Source of the DNA: Geomicrobium halophilum
GTDB lineage: Bacteria; Bacillota; Bacilli; Bacillales; Marinococcaceae
Assembly (NCBI RefSeq): GCF_014207655.1
Contig: NZ_JACHHJ010000001.1
Span: forward strand, 1,240,001-1,304,000
Length of the DNA: 64,000 bases
Direction of reading: 5' to 3'
A program made the position numbers and the translations under genes. Shown piece after piece: positions 56,170 to 64,000 of this stretch (position 1 is the stretch's first letter; every line of letters starts with the position of its first letter). The notes beneath the pieces are model-generated. The model worked only from the letters and a program-made list of their open reading frames with translations, was not told the origin of the DNA and did not search any database.

Positions 56170-56400
56170 TCACTGACTATCTATGTAGTTTACAACGTCA
56201 GCGACCGTCGAAATTTTCTCCGCTTCCTCATCAGAGATTTCCAGATCGAACTCATCTTCAAGTTCCATCACTAATTCAACAACATCTAATGAATCCGCTC
56301 CAAGATCGTCTTTAAACGTTGCTTCCATTTTCACCTCTGATTCATCGACACCTAAACGATCTACCACGATTTTTTGTACACGTTCTAATGTTTCTGCCAT
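56170..56400 (-). CDS. acpP: Acyl carrier protein
   Basis: Carries growing acyl chains on phosphopantetheine. 76 acidic residues; attachment Ser in [13 protein letters not shown] near residues 33-45, with the DSL motif. It lies between fabG and rnc, as expected, with GAGGAGGAAAAAATC before the ATG. Confidence 0.98.
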   Translation of the reverse strand: MAETLERVQKIVVDRLGVDESEVKMEATFKDDLGADSLDVVELVMELEDEFDLEISDEEAEKISTVADVVNYIDSQ

Positions 56401-56489
56401 GATTTTTTCCTCCTCAATCGATCCTTTTTTGAACTTATAAATCCTCTTGCTTATTATAGAATATTCATAGGAAAATGACCAGTACTGAC

Positions 56490-57236
56490 TTATGGCATAT
56501 ACATACCGCCGTCAACATGGAGCGTCTGCCCAGTCATATAACGACTTTGATCACTAGCAAGGAAAGTGACCGCTTCTGCCACATCTTCTGGACGTCCCAG
56601 TTCCCCAAGGGGAATTTGTGATAGCAAGTCTTCCCTTTTGTCATCTTGGAGCACATCGGTCATTTCTGTATCAATAAACCCCGGGGCCACAGTATTCACA
56701 CGAATGTGACGTGTAGCAAATTCACGTGCAAGTGATTTCGTTAAGCCAATAACTCCTGATTTGGCAGCTACATAATTCGCTTGCCCAGGATTGCCTAGAA
56801 CCCCAACAACAGAAGCAATATTCACAATGGCACCAGATCTCTGTTTCATCATAGGACGTGCTGCTGCTTTTGAACATAAGAATACACCTTTTAAATTTGT
56901 ATCCACGACACTGTCCCATTCATCTGCTTTCATACGCATAACCAAATTATCCTTCGTAATCCCGGCGTTGTTAATGAGTAAATCGATGCGTCCAAAGTGA
57001 TCAGTTACCGTTTTAAATAGTGTTTTCACTTCTTCTTCTTCCGATACATTTGCCTGAATAGAGAAAGCGTCCACACCATAAGCCTGGCAATCCTTCACAG
57101 TTTCAGCAGCCTTCGCTTCATTGCCGGCATAATTAATGGCAACATCAGCACCGTTCTGCGCAAGATGAAGAGCGATTGCCCGCCCAATCCCGCGAGAAGC
57201 TCCGGTGACGATAGCCTTTTTTCCTTTTAATAACAT
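56490..57236 (-). CDS. fabG: 3-oxoacyl-[acyl-carrier-protein] reductase FabG
   Basis: NADPH-dependent reductase of the fatty-acid elongation cycle. SDR fold: [12 protein letters not shown] near residues 11-22, NNAG near 89-92, catalytic Ser near 141 (NIASVVG) and YxxxK in YVAAKSG near 154-160. 248 residues. It starts directly after the fabD stop codon, which suggests translational coupling. Confidence 0.97.
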   Translation of the reverse strand: MLLKGKKAIVTGASRGIGRAIALHLAQNGADVAINYAGNEAKAAETVKDCQAYGVDAFSIQANVSEEEEVKTLFKTVTDHFGRIDLLINNAGITKDNLVMRMKADEWDSVVDTNLKGVFLCSKAAARPMMKQRSGAIVNIASVVGVLGNPGQANYVAAKSGVIGLTKSLAREFATRHIRVNTVAPGFIDTEMTDVLQDDKREDLLSQIPLGELGRPEDVAEAVTFLASDQSRYMTGQTLHVDGGMYMP

Positions 57237-58181
57237 TCAAATGCCTCCTTTTATGCCTTCAATGCATGCCGCAACATCTTCCTGGTTTTCAACAGAAAAC
57301 ACTTGTATATTTCGGCGCTGAATTTTTTTAACGAGCCCTGAAAGGACTTGTCCACTTCCGACTTCAATAAATGTATCAACGCCGGCATCAAGGAGATAAC
57401 GTACAGTATCTTCCCAAAGGACAGGGGCCGTTACTTGTGTAATGACCGAGTCTTTCAATATTGTAGCACTCGTTGTCGGCTTTGCGGATACATTCGGGAT
57501 GACGGGAAATTTGCTGTCTTGAAAAGGGATACGTTTTAGTACTTCTTGCAGCTGTTTACGGGCAGGTTCCATCAGTTGAGAATGAAAAGGACCGCTTACA
57601 TTTAGCGGAACGACACGGCGTGCTCCATGCTTTTTTGCCCGTTCGCTTGCCTTGTCCACTCCGCTGGTGGAACCGGAGATAACGATTTGCGGCCCATTTA
57701 AATTCGCCAATTGAACCGGTGAACCTTCCTCCGTTACTTCTGATACGACCTTTTCTAGAATGGTTCTTTCCACTCCCATTACAGCCGCCATAGCTCCTTC
57801 TCCAGAAGGAACCGCTTGTTCCATAAACTCTCCTCTTTTACGGACAGAAGCCACTGCATCCTTAAAACTCATCGCTTCCGCTGCCACAAGTGCACTATAT
57901 TCGCCTAAGCTATGACCTGCCGTAAAATCCGGACGGATATCTTCTGCTTGTAACAATTGCAGTGCTGCTATGCTCGCCGTTAATAGTGCAGGCTGCGCAT
58001 TCTCCGTTTGTTTTAAATTCTCATCAGGACCGTTTTCCATCAGCGCAGAAAGGTTAAAGCCCAAAGTCTCATTCGCTTGGTCGATGATCGTTTGCGCTTT
58101 CTGACTGTCCCGAGCTGCTGCCATGCCCATTCCAATCGCTTGCGATCCTTGTCCTGGAAATAAAAAGGCGATCTTCCCCAT
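57237..58181 (-). CDS. fabD: Malonyl-CoA-ACP transacylase FabD
   Basis: Loads malonate on ACP. FLFPGQGSQAIGMG near residues 6-19, nucleophile Ser in GHSLGEYSAL near 90-99, catalytic His near 201 (GPFHSQLM) and C-terminal EVGSGQVLSGL near 277-287. 314 residues. It is coded between plsX and fabG in the FapR regulon operon. Confidence 0.97.
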   Translation of the reverse strand: MGKIAFLFPGQGSQAIGMGMAAARDSQKAQTIIDQANETLGFNLSALMENGPDENLKQTENAQPALLTASIAALQLLQAEDIRPDFTAGHSLGEYSALVAAEAMSFKDAVASVRKRGEFMEQAVPSGEGAMAAVMGVERTILEKVVSEVTEEGSPVQLANLNGPQIVISGSTSGVDKASERAKKHGARRVVPLNVSGPFHSQLMEPARKQLQEVLKRIPFQDSKFPVIPNVSAKPTTSATILKDSVITQVTAPVLWEDTVRYLLDAGVDTFIEVGSGQVLSGLVKKIQRRNIQVFSVENQEDVAACIEGIKGGI

Positions 58182-58184
58182 CCA

Positions 58185-59177
58185 TTATTCACTCCTTTGC
58201 CTTTGTAAATCGGTGGCAATCACATCTGCTACCCCTTCACTCACCATTTGCCTGGCTTGGCGTATGGCATGAAAGACAGCCGTATGATCGGATGAACCAT
58301 GGGCTTTTACGACAGGAGCTTTCAAACCAAATAACCCGGCGCCCCCATAATGGGAATAGCTTAGTTTTTCCTTAATATTTTTGAACGACGGCTTTAAAAT
58401 GCCAGCTGCCATTTTATTCATCATCGTGGAAGTCAGCTCACTTTTTATAATCGAAAACAGTGATTCTGCCGTCCCTTCAATCGATTTTAATAAAATATTT
58501 CCAGAGAAACCGTCACAAACGACAACGTCACAGCCCCCGTTCATAACATCCCGCGCCTCTATGTTTCCAATGAACTCAAAGTCTGCCGATTTCATTCGCT
58601 CATACGCTTGTTTCGATAAATCATTGCCTTTCCCTTCCTCGGAACCGACATTAAGCAATCCTACTTTCGGTTGCTTACGATTTTTCACCTGCCGCATGTA
58701 GACGTCGCCCATCACACCATATTGAAATAAGTGTTCCGCACGGGTATCTACATTCGCTCCGACGTCCAAAAGGAGGAAGCCCTCCCCGTCAAGGGTGGGT
58801 AACATCGGGGCAAGTGCAGGACGCTCAAGACCATTGATGCGTCCGATTTGCATTAAACCTGCCGCCATCAACGCACCCGTATTCCCTGCTGAAATACAAG
58901 CATCTGCTCGTTTTTCACGAACGGCCTTTACAGCAAGCATCATTGATGAATCTTTTTTCTTACGTATCGCCTGTGTTGGCGTTTCATCATTTGTTATCAC
59001 ACTAGGGGTATGCACAACATCAATACGGTCATGCGCCGACAAGTGCGGGGCAATCTTTAATTCATCTCCGAGGAGCGTAATCGTCACATCCTCAAATGAA
59101 CGTACAGCCGCCAGTGCACCGGCTACCTGAGCTTTCGGGGCATGATCTCCCCCCATCGCATCGATGGCAATTTTCAT
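58185..59177 (-). CDS. plsX: Phosphate acyltransferase PlsX
   Basis: Makes acyl-phosphate from acyl-ACP, the first committed acyl donor step for PlsY in phosphatidic acid synthesis. IAIDAMGGDHAPKA near residues 3-16, SAGNTGALMAAGL near 96-108, GMDRxxLA-type ERPALAPMLP near 120-129 and GFSGNILLKSIEG near 218-230. The ATG at 59177 (MKIAIDAMGG) follows AAAGGAGAAAG; the longer frame is rejected. 330 residues. Confidence 0.97.
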   Translation of the reverse strand: MKIAIDAMGGDHAPKAQVAGALAAVRSFEDVTITLLGDELKIAPHLSAHDRIDVVHTPSVITNDETPTQAIRKKKDSSMMLAVKAVREKRADACISAGNTGALMAAGLMQIGRINGLERPALAPMLPTLDGEGFLLLDVGANVDTRAEHLFQYGVMGDVYMRQVKNRKQPKVGLLNVGSEEGKGNDLSKQAYERMKSADFEFIGNIEARDVMNGGCDVVVCDGFSGNILLKSIEGTAESLFSIIKSELTSTMMNKMAAGILKPSFKNIKEKLSYSHYGGAGLFGLKAPVVKAHGSSDHTAVFHAIRQARQMVSEGVADVIATDLQRQRSE

Positions 59178-59206
59178 GTTGTTTCTTTCTCCTTTATCAC
59201 GTAATT

Positions 59207-59755
59207 TCATCCTCGAGACATTACAAATTCGCCCTTAAAGACCAAAGCTTGATCGACATAACTGTTTACAGTGATTACTGGCCAATCATCACTTTTTTTT
59301 GTGACGCTGGCTTTAGCTACGACCCGTTCACCAGCCTGTACTTGACGCATGAATCGTACATTCGCACGTCCTGTAACCGCGAATTCATCGTTGATAATAG
59401 CGACTGCAAGCGAATTCGCTTGCGCAAAGAGATGGTGCCCTCTGGCGATTCCGCTTCTCGTAAACACTTGGTCTTCATGAATGTCGAGGATCGATATTGC
59501 GGTTTCATCCAACTGCAAATCAATGATCTCCCCGATAATTTCCTCGTTCGTCAATGCTTTTACATCATCATGATTTGTTTCTGCGACCTGTTTAATTCGT
59601 GTACGTAACTCCGGAATTCCCAACTCCGAACGATCCAAGCGAATCGTCTGCACACTCACGCTAAATCTCTTCGCAAGCGCTTCATCCGTAATAAAAGGGT
59701 TATTTTCTATCGTCTCTACCAGGTCTTGTTTCCGTTTCTGTTTTGATTGTTTCAT
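59207..59755 (-). CDS. fapR: Fatty-acid/phospholipid repressor FapR
   Basis: Malonyl-CoA-sensing repressor of the fap regulon. N-terminal helix-turn-helix: NPFITDEALAKRFSVSVQTIRLDRSELGIPELR near residues 19-51; hot-dog effector domain about 70-182, with GIARGHHLFAQANSLAVAI near 117-135 and ARVRFMRQV-type NVRFMRQVQAGERVVAKA near 144-161. 182 residues. First gene of its operon, with a possible own operator upstream (autoregulation). Confidence 0.96.
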   Translation of the reverse strand: MKQSKQKRKQDLVETIENNPFITDEALAKRFSVSVQTIRLDRSELGIPELRTRIKQVAETNHDDVKALTNEEIIGEIIDLQLDETAISILDIHEDQVFTRSGIARGHHLFAQANSLAVAIINDEFAVTGRANVRFMRQVQAGERVVAKASVTKKSDDWPVITVNSYVDQALVFKGEFVMSRG

Positions 59756-59769
59756 TCTTGCACCGCTTT

Positions 59770-59789
59770 TCTTATGACTAGCTGCTAAT
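59770..59789 (-). promoter_or_regulatory. Likely FapR operator upstream of fapR
   Basis: On the minus strand ATTAGCAGCTAGTCATAAGA matches the B. subtilis FapR box (core TTAGTACCTAGTCTTAA) at about 15 of 20 positions, 15 bases before the fapR start. It would autoregulate fapR-plsX-fabD-fabG. Confidence 0.6.
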
Positions 59790-59836
59790 CGTAGTGTGAA
59801 TGACTATCCCTTGAAAATCAAGTCAAGAATCATCTG

Positions 59837-61879
59837 TTAATCCAGTTTTTTCCCTGACATTGCCCCTTGCTCTTTTATGTGATCTCGAAGCGGTTGATAA
59901 TCAGCGTCTTGCCAAAATGTATCTGATTGAAGCAGCGCGTGAGCGTCATGCCGTGCCGTTTCTAATGCGCGGTAGTCATGGATAGGGTCAGCTAAATGAA
60001 AATCAGGCATGCCGCTTTGTTTTTGACCGAGTAAGTCCCCAGGACCACGCAGCTTTAAATCTTCTTCAGCTAAAATAAATCCATCGGACGTTTCCGTCAT
60101 AATCCGCATGCGCTCTTTTGCCGTTTCTGATGAAGGGTCGCTAAGTAAAATGCAATACGATTGCAGTGCGCCTCGCCCTACACGCCCTCGAAGCTGATGA
60201 AGCTGGGAAAGACCAAACCGATCAGCATCGTAAATAATCATCACCGTTGCATTGGAGACGTTCACACCTACTTCAACGACCGTCGTAGCTACAAGAACAT
60301 CAATGTCTCCCCGTGTAAAGGCCTCCATAGCCTCTTCTTTCTCTTCATTTTGCAGACGACCATGCAATAAACCGACCCGAGTTTCGATTAAAATAGATTG
60401 CAACTGATCATAGATGTCAATCGCATTTTGAACATCCAATTGTTCAGACTCTTCGATAAGGGGACAAATCACATATGCCTGTCGGCCTGCAGCGGTTTCT
60501 TTTTTAACGAAATCAAGCACACGATCGAGCATATCGGGCTTGCTCCAATACGTTTTGACTGTTTTTCGGCCACGGGGTTGTTCATCGATTCGAGAGACGT
60601 CCATGTCTCCATAAGCTGTAATCGCGAGCGTCCGAGGGATGGGGGTTGCCGTCATAAAGAGCGAATCAGGATTCCCTTTTTGCCTTAAAGCCCTTCGTTG
60701 ACTAACGCCAAAGCGATGCTGTTCGTCAATAATGGCAAGACCGAGCTCCTGAAAAGGAACTGTCCCTTGTATCAACGCATGGGTACCCACAACTACAGAA
60801 ATACTGCCCTGTTCCAGGCCTTCATGAACTTTTCTTCTGTCCGAAGCTTTTGTAGAACCGGTGAGCAGAGCAACATTTATACCATACGGTTGAAAAAGTT
60901 CCGAAAGACTTTCTGCATGCTGACTGGCAAGAATTTCGGTTGGAACCATGAGAGCGGCCTGTTTCCCTGCACTTACAACTGCAAACATGGTGCAGGCAGC
61001 CACCACTGTTTTCCCCGATCCAACATCCCCTTGTAAGAGCCGGTTCATTTTATAACCTGCTCGTAAATCCTCATATATTTCTTCCAACGAGCGATGTTGG
61101 GCATTGGTTAACGAAAAAGGAAGCCCGTCCACGAAACGTAAAGTTTCTTGTTCATTAAACTTCGTTGGCTCCGTCCGTTCGTTTTTTCTTAACGTTTGTT
61201 TATACGCCTGCATTCGTAATTGAAAGCGTAAAAATTCTTCATAAACGATACGGCGCCGAGCGTGCTTCAGTGCATTCGCCGTTTGTGGCTGATGGAGTGT
61301 GGTAAGAGCTTCAACAATCGTCGGCAGCTTATATTGCTGTCTGAAAGACAAAGGAAGCATTTCCTGGGGAAATACTTCTTGTTGGATCACCTGTTTGACC
61401 CATTGCTCGATTTGACGAACCGTTAGCTTTCCAGAAATAGTGTATACGGGAGAATACGGGCGCATCTCTTCCGGTTTTCCAATATCAAGACGCTGAGCGG
61501 TGAGGACAGCACGGTGACGGTTCCATTTTCCCGTCACCGTTACCGTCATATCCGGTTGAAGTTTCTTTTGCAAAAACGCTCGATTAAAAGCCACGACTTG
61601 AAGGAGATGACCGTCCACAAATAAACGAAAAGAAAGACGGTTTTTTTTACGTCCGTAATAATTCACATTTGGTGAACCCTGAACGCTGCCTACAATCGTT
61701 GCCTGAGCATCATGCTCAAGTTCTTCCACAGGACGAATGGCAACATTCTCATAACGGTGCGGCAAATGCCATAGTAAATCCTCACATGTAAATATACCCA
61801 TACGGGCAAGATCCTGTTTTGTCTCAGGGCCAACACCTTTTAATGCCTCTACACTCGCTTCTGGTTGTAAGCTACTCAT
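59837..61879 (-). CDS. recG: ATP-dependent DNA helicase RecG
   Basis: Rescues stalled forks by branch migration. N-terminal wedge (OB) domain about residues 60-150; helicase motifs I QGDVGSGKTVVAA near 286-298, II IIDEQHRFG near 383-391, III MTATPIPRT near 411-419, V and VI VVEVGVNVSNATVMII and LHQLRGRVGRG near 545-590. 680 residues, full length. Its start overlaps the sdaAA stop by four bases (ATGA). Confidence 0.97.
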   Translation of the reverse strand: MSSLQPEASVEALKGVGPETKQDLARMGIFTCEDLLWHLPHRYENVAIRPVEELEHDAQATIVGSVQGSPNVNYYGRKKNRLSFRLFVDGHLLQVVAFNRAFLQKKLQPDMTVTVTGKWNRHRAVLTAQRLDIGKPEEMRPYSPVYTISGKLTVRQIEQWVKQVIQQEVFPQEMLPLSFRQQYKLPTIVEALTTLHQPQTANALKHARRRIVYEEFLRFQLRMQAYKQTLRKNERTEPTKFNEQETLRFVDGLPFSLTNAQHRSLEEIYEDLRAGYKMNRLLQGDVGSGKTVVAACTMFAVVSAGKQAALMVPTEILASQHAESLSELFQPYGINVALLTGSTKASDRRKVHEGLEQGSISVVVGTHALIQGTVPFQELGLAIIDEQHRFGVSQRRALRQKGNPDSLFMTATPIPRTLAITAYGDMDVSRIDEQPRGRKTVKTYWSKPDMLDRVLDFVKKETAAGRQAYVICPLIEESEQLDVQNAIDIYDQLQSILIETRVGLLHGRLQNEEKEEAMEAFTRGDIDVLVATTVVEVGVNVSNATVMIIYDADRFGLSQLHQLRGRVGRGALQSYCILLSDPSSETAKERMRIMTETSDGFILAEEDLKLRGPGDLLGQKQSGMPDFHLADPIHDYRALETARHDAHALLQSDTFWQDADYQPLRDHIKEQGAMSGKKLD

Positions 61880-62763
61880 GACCGCTCTAAGGGGATATTA
61901 AAGATTTTCGTTTCCAGTTCTCTCCCCGTTGGAGTTGCTGCTAAACCACCTTGGGCCGTTTCTTTTAAGGCCGTTGGCATCGTTTCTCCAATCCTGTACA
62001 TAGCATCAATGACTTCATCACAAGGAATACGGCTTTCTATCCCCGCAAGAGCCATGTCAGCGGAAACCATTGCAGTAGACGCACCAGCGGCATTCCTTTT
62101 CACGCAAGGGACCTCCACAAGGCCAGCAACTGGGTCGCAGACAAGTCCCAGCATATTTTTCAGCGTAATCGCCATCGCCTGGGCTGATTGGGCAGGGGTA
62201 CCACCAGCCATTTCAACCGTTGCAGCCGCTGCCATACCAGCAGCCGAACCAACTTCAGCCTGGCAGCCGCCCGCTGCTCCAGAGATCGAAGCATTGTTCG
62301 CCACGACAAGCCCAAAAGCGCCGGAAGTAAGTAAATAACGCACCATATCCTCTCGGGACGGATCTAAGCGATCCCGCAAACTAAAAAGTACCCCTGGGAC
62401 AACCCCAGCCGAACCGGCCGTTGGCGTGGCACAAATCGTCCCCATGGCAGCATTCACTTCATTTGTCGCCATTGCGCGGCTTACGGCGTGAAGCATCGTA
62501 TCTCCACTTAATCCTTTTCCTTCAGCGATATACTGTTCAAGTTTCAGTGAATCTCCACCGGTAAGTCCAGAAACAGAACGAATATCTTCTTTTGAACCAC
62601 GCTCTACCGCTTCTTCCATGATCGCTAACTTCTCGTCCATATCACCGTATACAGCTTGCCTTTTACGACCTGTCTCTTCAACCTCCTGTAAAAGCATAAT
62701 TTCGGAGATCGAGAGTTGCTTACTCTCGGCAAGGTCTACCAATTCAGCAGCATTTCGAAACAT
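61876..62763 (-). CDS. sdaAA: L-serine dehydratase, alpha (Fe-S) subunit
   Basis: Two-subunit, iron-sulfur L-serine deaminase that makes pyruvate and ammonia. The Cys ligands and glycine-rich loops are in GTICATPTAGSAGVVPGVLF near residues 107-126 and LVCDPVAGLVEVPCVKRNAAGAS near 207-229. 295 residues. It follows sdaAB and overlaps recG by four bases, as in B. subtilis. Confidence 0.95.
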   Translation of the reverse strand: MFRNAAELVDLAESKQLSISEIMLLQEVEETGRKRQAVYGDMDEKLAIMEEAVERGSKEDIRSVSGLTGGDSLKLEQYIAEGKGLSGDTMLHAVSRAMATNEVNAAMGTICATPTAGSAGVVPGVLFSLRDRLDPSREDMVRYLLTSGAFGLVVANNASISGAAGGCQAEVGSAAGMAAAATVEMAGGTPAQSAQAMAITLKNMLGLVCDPVAGLVEVPCVKRNAAGASTAMVSADMALAGIESRIPCDEVIDAMYRIGETMPTALKETAQGGLAATPTGRELETKIFNIPLERS

Positions 62764-62773
62764 GCTCTCACCT

Positions 62774-63436
62774 CTAATCGTTAATTTTCGCCACTTGTAT
62801 TACATGTTCAAGCCCATTCAAGGCCTCTAAAATCCCTTGAGATACAGGCTGATCCACTTCAATGACCATTAGGGCTTCCCGACCCTTATCTTTACGTGAA
62901 ACTTCCATATGGCCAATATTTAACTCGTGTGAAGCAAGGAGATTCGATACGTTCGCGATCACTCCATAACGGTCGGTGTGTACGACGAGAATCGCTGGAT
63001 GGTGTCCAGATAGATTTAGGGGAAAACCGTTCAGTTCAATAATTTCTATTTTTCCGCCCCCTACCGAAATCGCTACCATTTCCATCGTTTGTGATGCACT
63101 CTCGAGACGAAGCTTCACCGTATTAGGGTGGTCGGTTAATGCTTCCTCTTCGTGAAAGCGAACACGCATCTTCATGTCTTTGGCATGCTCCATTGCTTCA
63201 CGAATTCGTTCATCGAATGTATCAAAGTCCAGTAATCCCCCGACAAGTGCCACATCCGTTCCATGCCCCTTGTATGTTTTCGCAAATGAGCCATATAAGT
63301 GAATATTGACTTTTTTTGGCTGCTCAGAAAACAACAACCGTGCTAGTCTTCCAATACGAGCGGCCCCAGCGGTATGGGAACTGGATGGTCCTATCATCAC
63401 TGGACCAATAATTTCTGAAACACTTCTAAACTTCAT
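62774..63436 (-). CDS. sdaAB: L-serine dehydratase, beta subunit
   Basis: Second subunit of the iron-sulfur L-serine deaminase. N-terminal SDH_beta region EIIGPVMIGPSSSHTAGAARIG near residues 8-29; C-terminal ACT domain about 145-220 with AILVVHTDRYGVIANVSNLLASHELNIGHMEVSRK, probably the serine sensor. 220 residues. It follows the DegV-type gene by 15 bp. Confidence 0.95.
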   Translation of the reverse strand: MKFRSVSEIIGPVMIGPSSSHTAGAARIGRLARLLFSEQPKKVNIHLYGSFAKTYKGHGTDVALVGGLLDFDTFDERIREAMEHAKDMKMRVRFHEEEALTDHPNTVKLRLESASQTMEMVAISVGGGKIEIIELNGFPLNLSGHHPAILVVHTDRYGVIANVSNLLASHELNIGHMEVSRKDKGREALMVIEVDQPVSQGILEALNGLEHVIQVAKIND

Positions 63437-63451
63437 ACATTCAACCCTCTC

Positions 63452-64000
63452 TCATTCACTTTCCTGTGCCGGAGCAGCGATCACTGCAATCGTTCCAGGA
63501 CCTACATGCGAACCGATAACAGCCCCTATTTCTGTTGTCACCTCAGAAGTCACGTTAAGTTTGCTGCGAATATCCGTAAAAATCGTTTCAACAGCTTTCG
63601 GTGCAACAGCATGAGCAACCCCGACGTGGACCGGTTGTTTTCCGTAGGTTTCTTCGAGTTGAGAGACAATCCGTTCAAATGCTTTTTTACGTCCACGTAT
63701 TTTCTCGTAGGGATAAACTTCTCCCTTTTTATTAAGAGAAAGAATAGGCTTCATTTTTAAAAGAGAACCAACCAACGCTGAGGCTTTTCCAATCCGTCCG
63801 TTTTTTTGTAAATATTCTAGCGTATCCACTATAAAATAGACGCTTGATGCCTGTATTAATTGTTCGAGCCTCTCCCTGCATTCATCCCTGTTTGCCCCAC
63901 GTTTAGCGAGGCGTGCGATATCAGTCACAATGATGCCAAAGGAATAACTGGCTCCTTTCGAATCAATCACTTCTACGTTTGCTTTTGATGAAACTTCTTC
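63452..64000 (-). CDS. DegV/FakB family fatty-acid-binding protein (5' end off window)
   Basis: Only the C-terminal 182 residues or so are inside. They belong to the DegV family, which presents fatty acids to the kinase FakA (YloV) for acyl-phosphate formation: YFIVDTLEYLQKNGRIGKASALVGSLLKMKPIL (about 52-84 of the visible part), the EDD-type core, and a C-terminal AVIGSHVGPGTIAVIA. The frame is open to position 64000 and the usual N-terminal D-S-T-A-D block is beyond it. In B. subtilis fakA lies just beyond sdaAB, so a FakA-FakB pairing is plausible. Confidence 0.9.
   Translation of the reverse strand, partial: EEVSSKANVEVIDSKGASYSFGIIVTDIARLAKRGANRDECRERLEQLIQASSVYFIVDTLEYLQKNGRIGKASALVGSLLKMKPILSLNKKGEVYPYEKIRGRKKAFERIVSQLEETYGKQPVHVGVAHAVAPKAVETIFTDIRSKLNVTSEVTTEIGAVIGSHVGPGTIAVIAAPAQESE

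Noticed and set aside
1-64000. tRNA, rRNA or CRISPR arrays
   Set aside because: None recognised: no regularly spaced direct repeats and no cloverleaf-like or rRNA sequence noticed by eye. A tRNAscan or Infernal run could still find a small RNA.

Overview
The window comes from a low-to-moderate GC member of the Bacillaceae (Bacillales). Gene order follows the Bacillus subtilis sdaAB to proS chromosome arm almost gene for gene: sdaAB-sdaAA-recG-fapR-plsX-fabD-fabG-acpP-rnc-smc-ftsY-ylxM-ffh-rpsP-khpA-ylqD-rimM-trmD-rplS-rbgA-rnhB ... sucC-sucD-dprA-topA-xerC-hslV-hslU-codY-fla operon-sigD-rpsB-tsf-pyrH-frr-uppS-cdsA-dxr-rseP-proS. Every gene but one lies on the minus strand, so transcription runs from high to low coordinates. 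The exception is a small yfkK-like gene at 55018. The genus cannot be assigned from sequence alone.

Layout from the transcriptional start (high coordinates). 63.4-64 kb: partial DegV/FakB gene and L-serine dehydratase. 55.3-61.9 kb: RecG and the FapR-controlled phospholipid/fatty-acid genes. 43.8-54.8 kb: Smc, SRP (FtsY, YlxM, Ffh) and ribosome or tRNA maturation genes. 39.2-43.6 kb: an accessory block not found here in B. subtilis (possible spore protein, DCC-family thiol oxidoreductase, heterodimeric ABC exporter). 35.8-38.9 kb: succinyl-CoA ligase and DprA. 29.4-35.5 kb: TopA, XerC, HslVU, CodY. 9.4-29.1 kb: flagellar operon flgB to sigD. 0-8.8 kb: translation factors, UMP kinase, isoprenoid and lipid genes, RseP and the start of proS.

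Two things stand out. First, the flagellar operon keeps its basal body, export, hook and switch genes, but has lost flhF, flhG, cheB, cheA, cheW, cheC and cheD between flhA and sigD, swrD and fliL between flgG and fliM, and swrB after sigD. Broken open frames remain at the junctions and may be scars of these genes; CheY is left without neighbouring chemotaxis genes. Second, a family of roughly 200-bp intergenic repeats with short terminal inverted repeats (GTTCAAAAA) recurs at least four and probably seven times, nearly always abutting the 3' end of a gene in a fixed orientation. One copy is a clean internal deletion between ACGAAA direct repeats. The family looks like a miniature non-autonomous element, perhaps acting as an mRNA 3'-end structure.

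Other points: trmFO is missing between topA and xerC; a convergent small gene interrupts the rnc-smc junction; the ABC exporter shows an asymmetric ATP site; and there are a likely FapR operator, a possible L19 leader and several strong intrinsic terminators. Starts were reassigned where a ribosome binding site or family alignment supported it.
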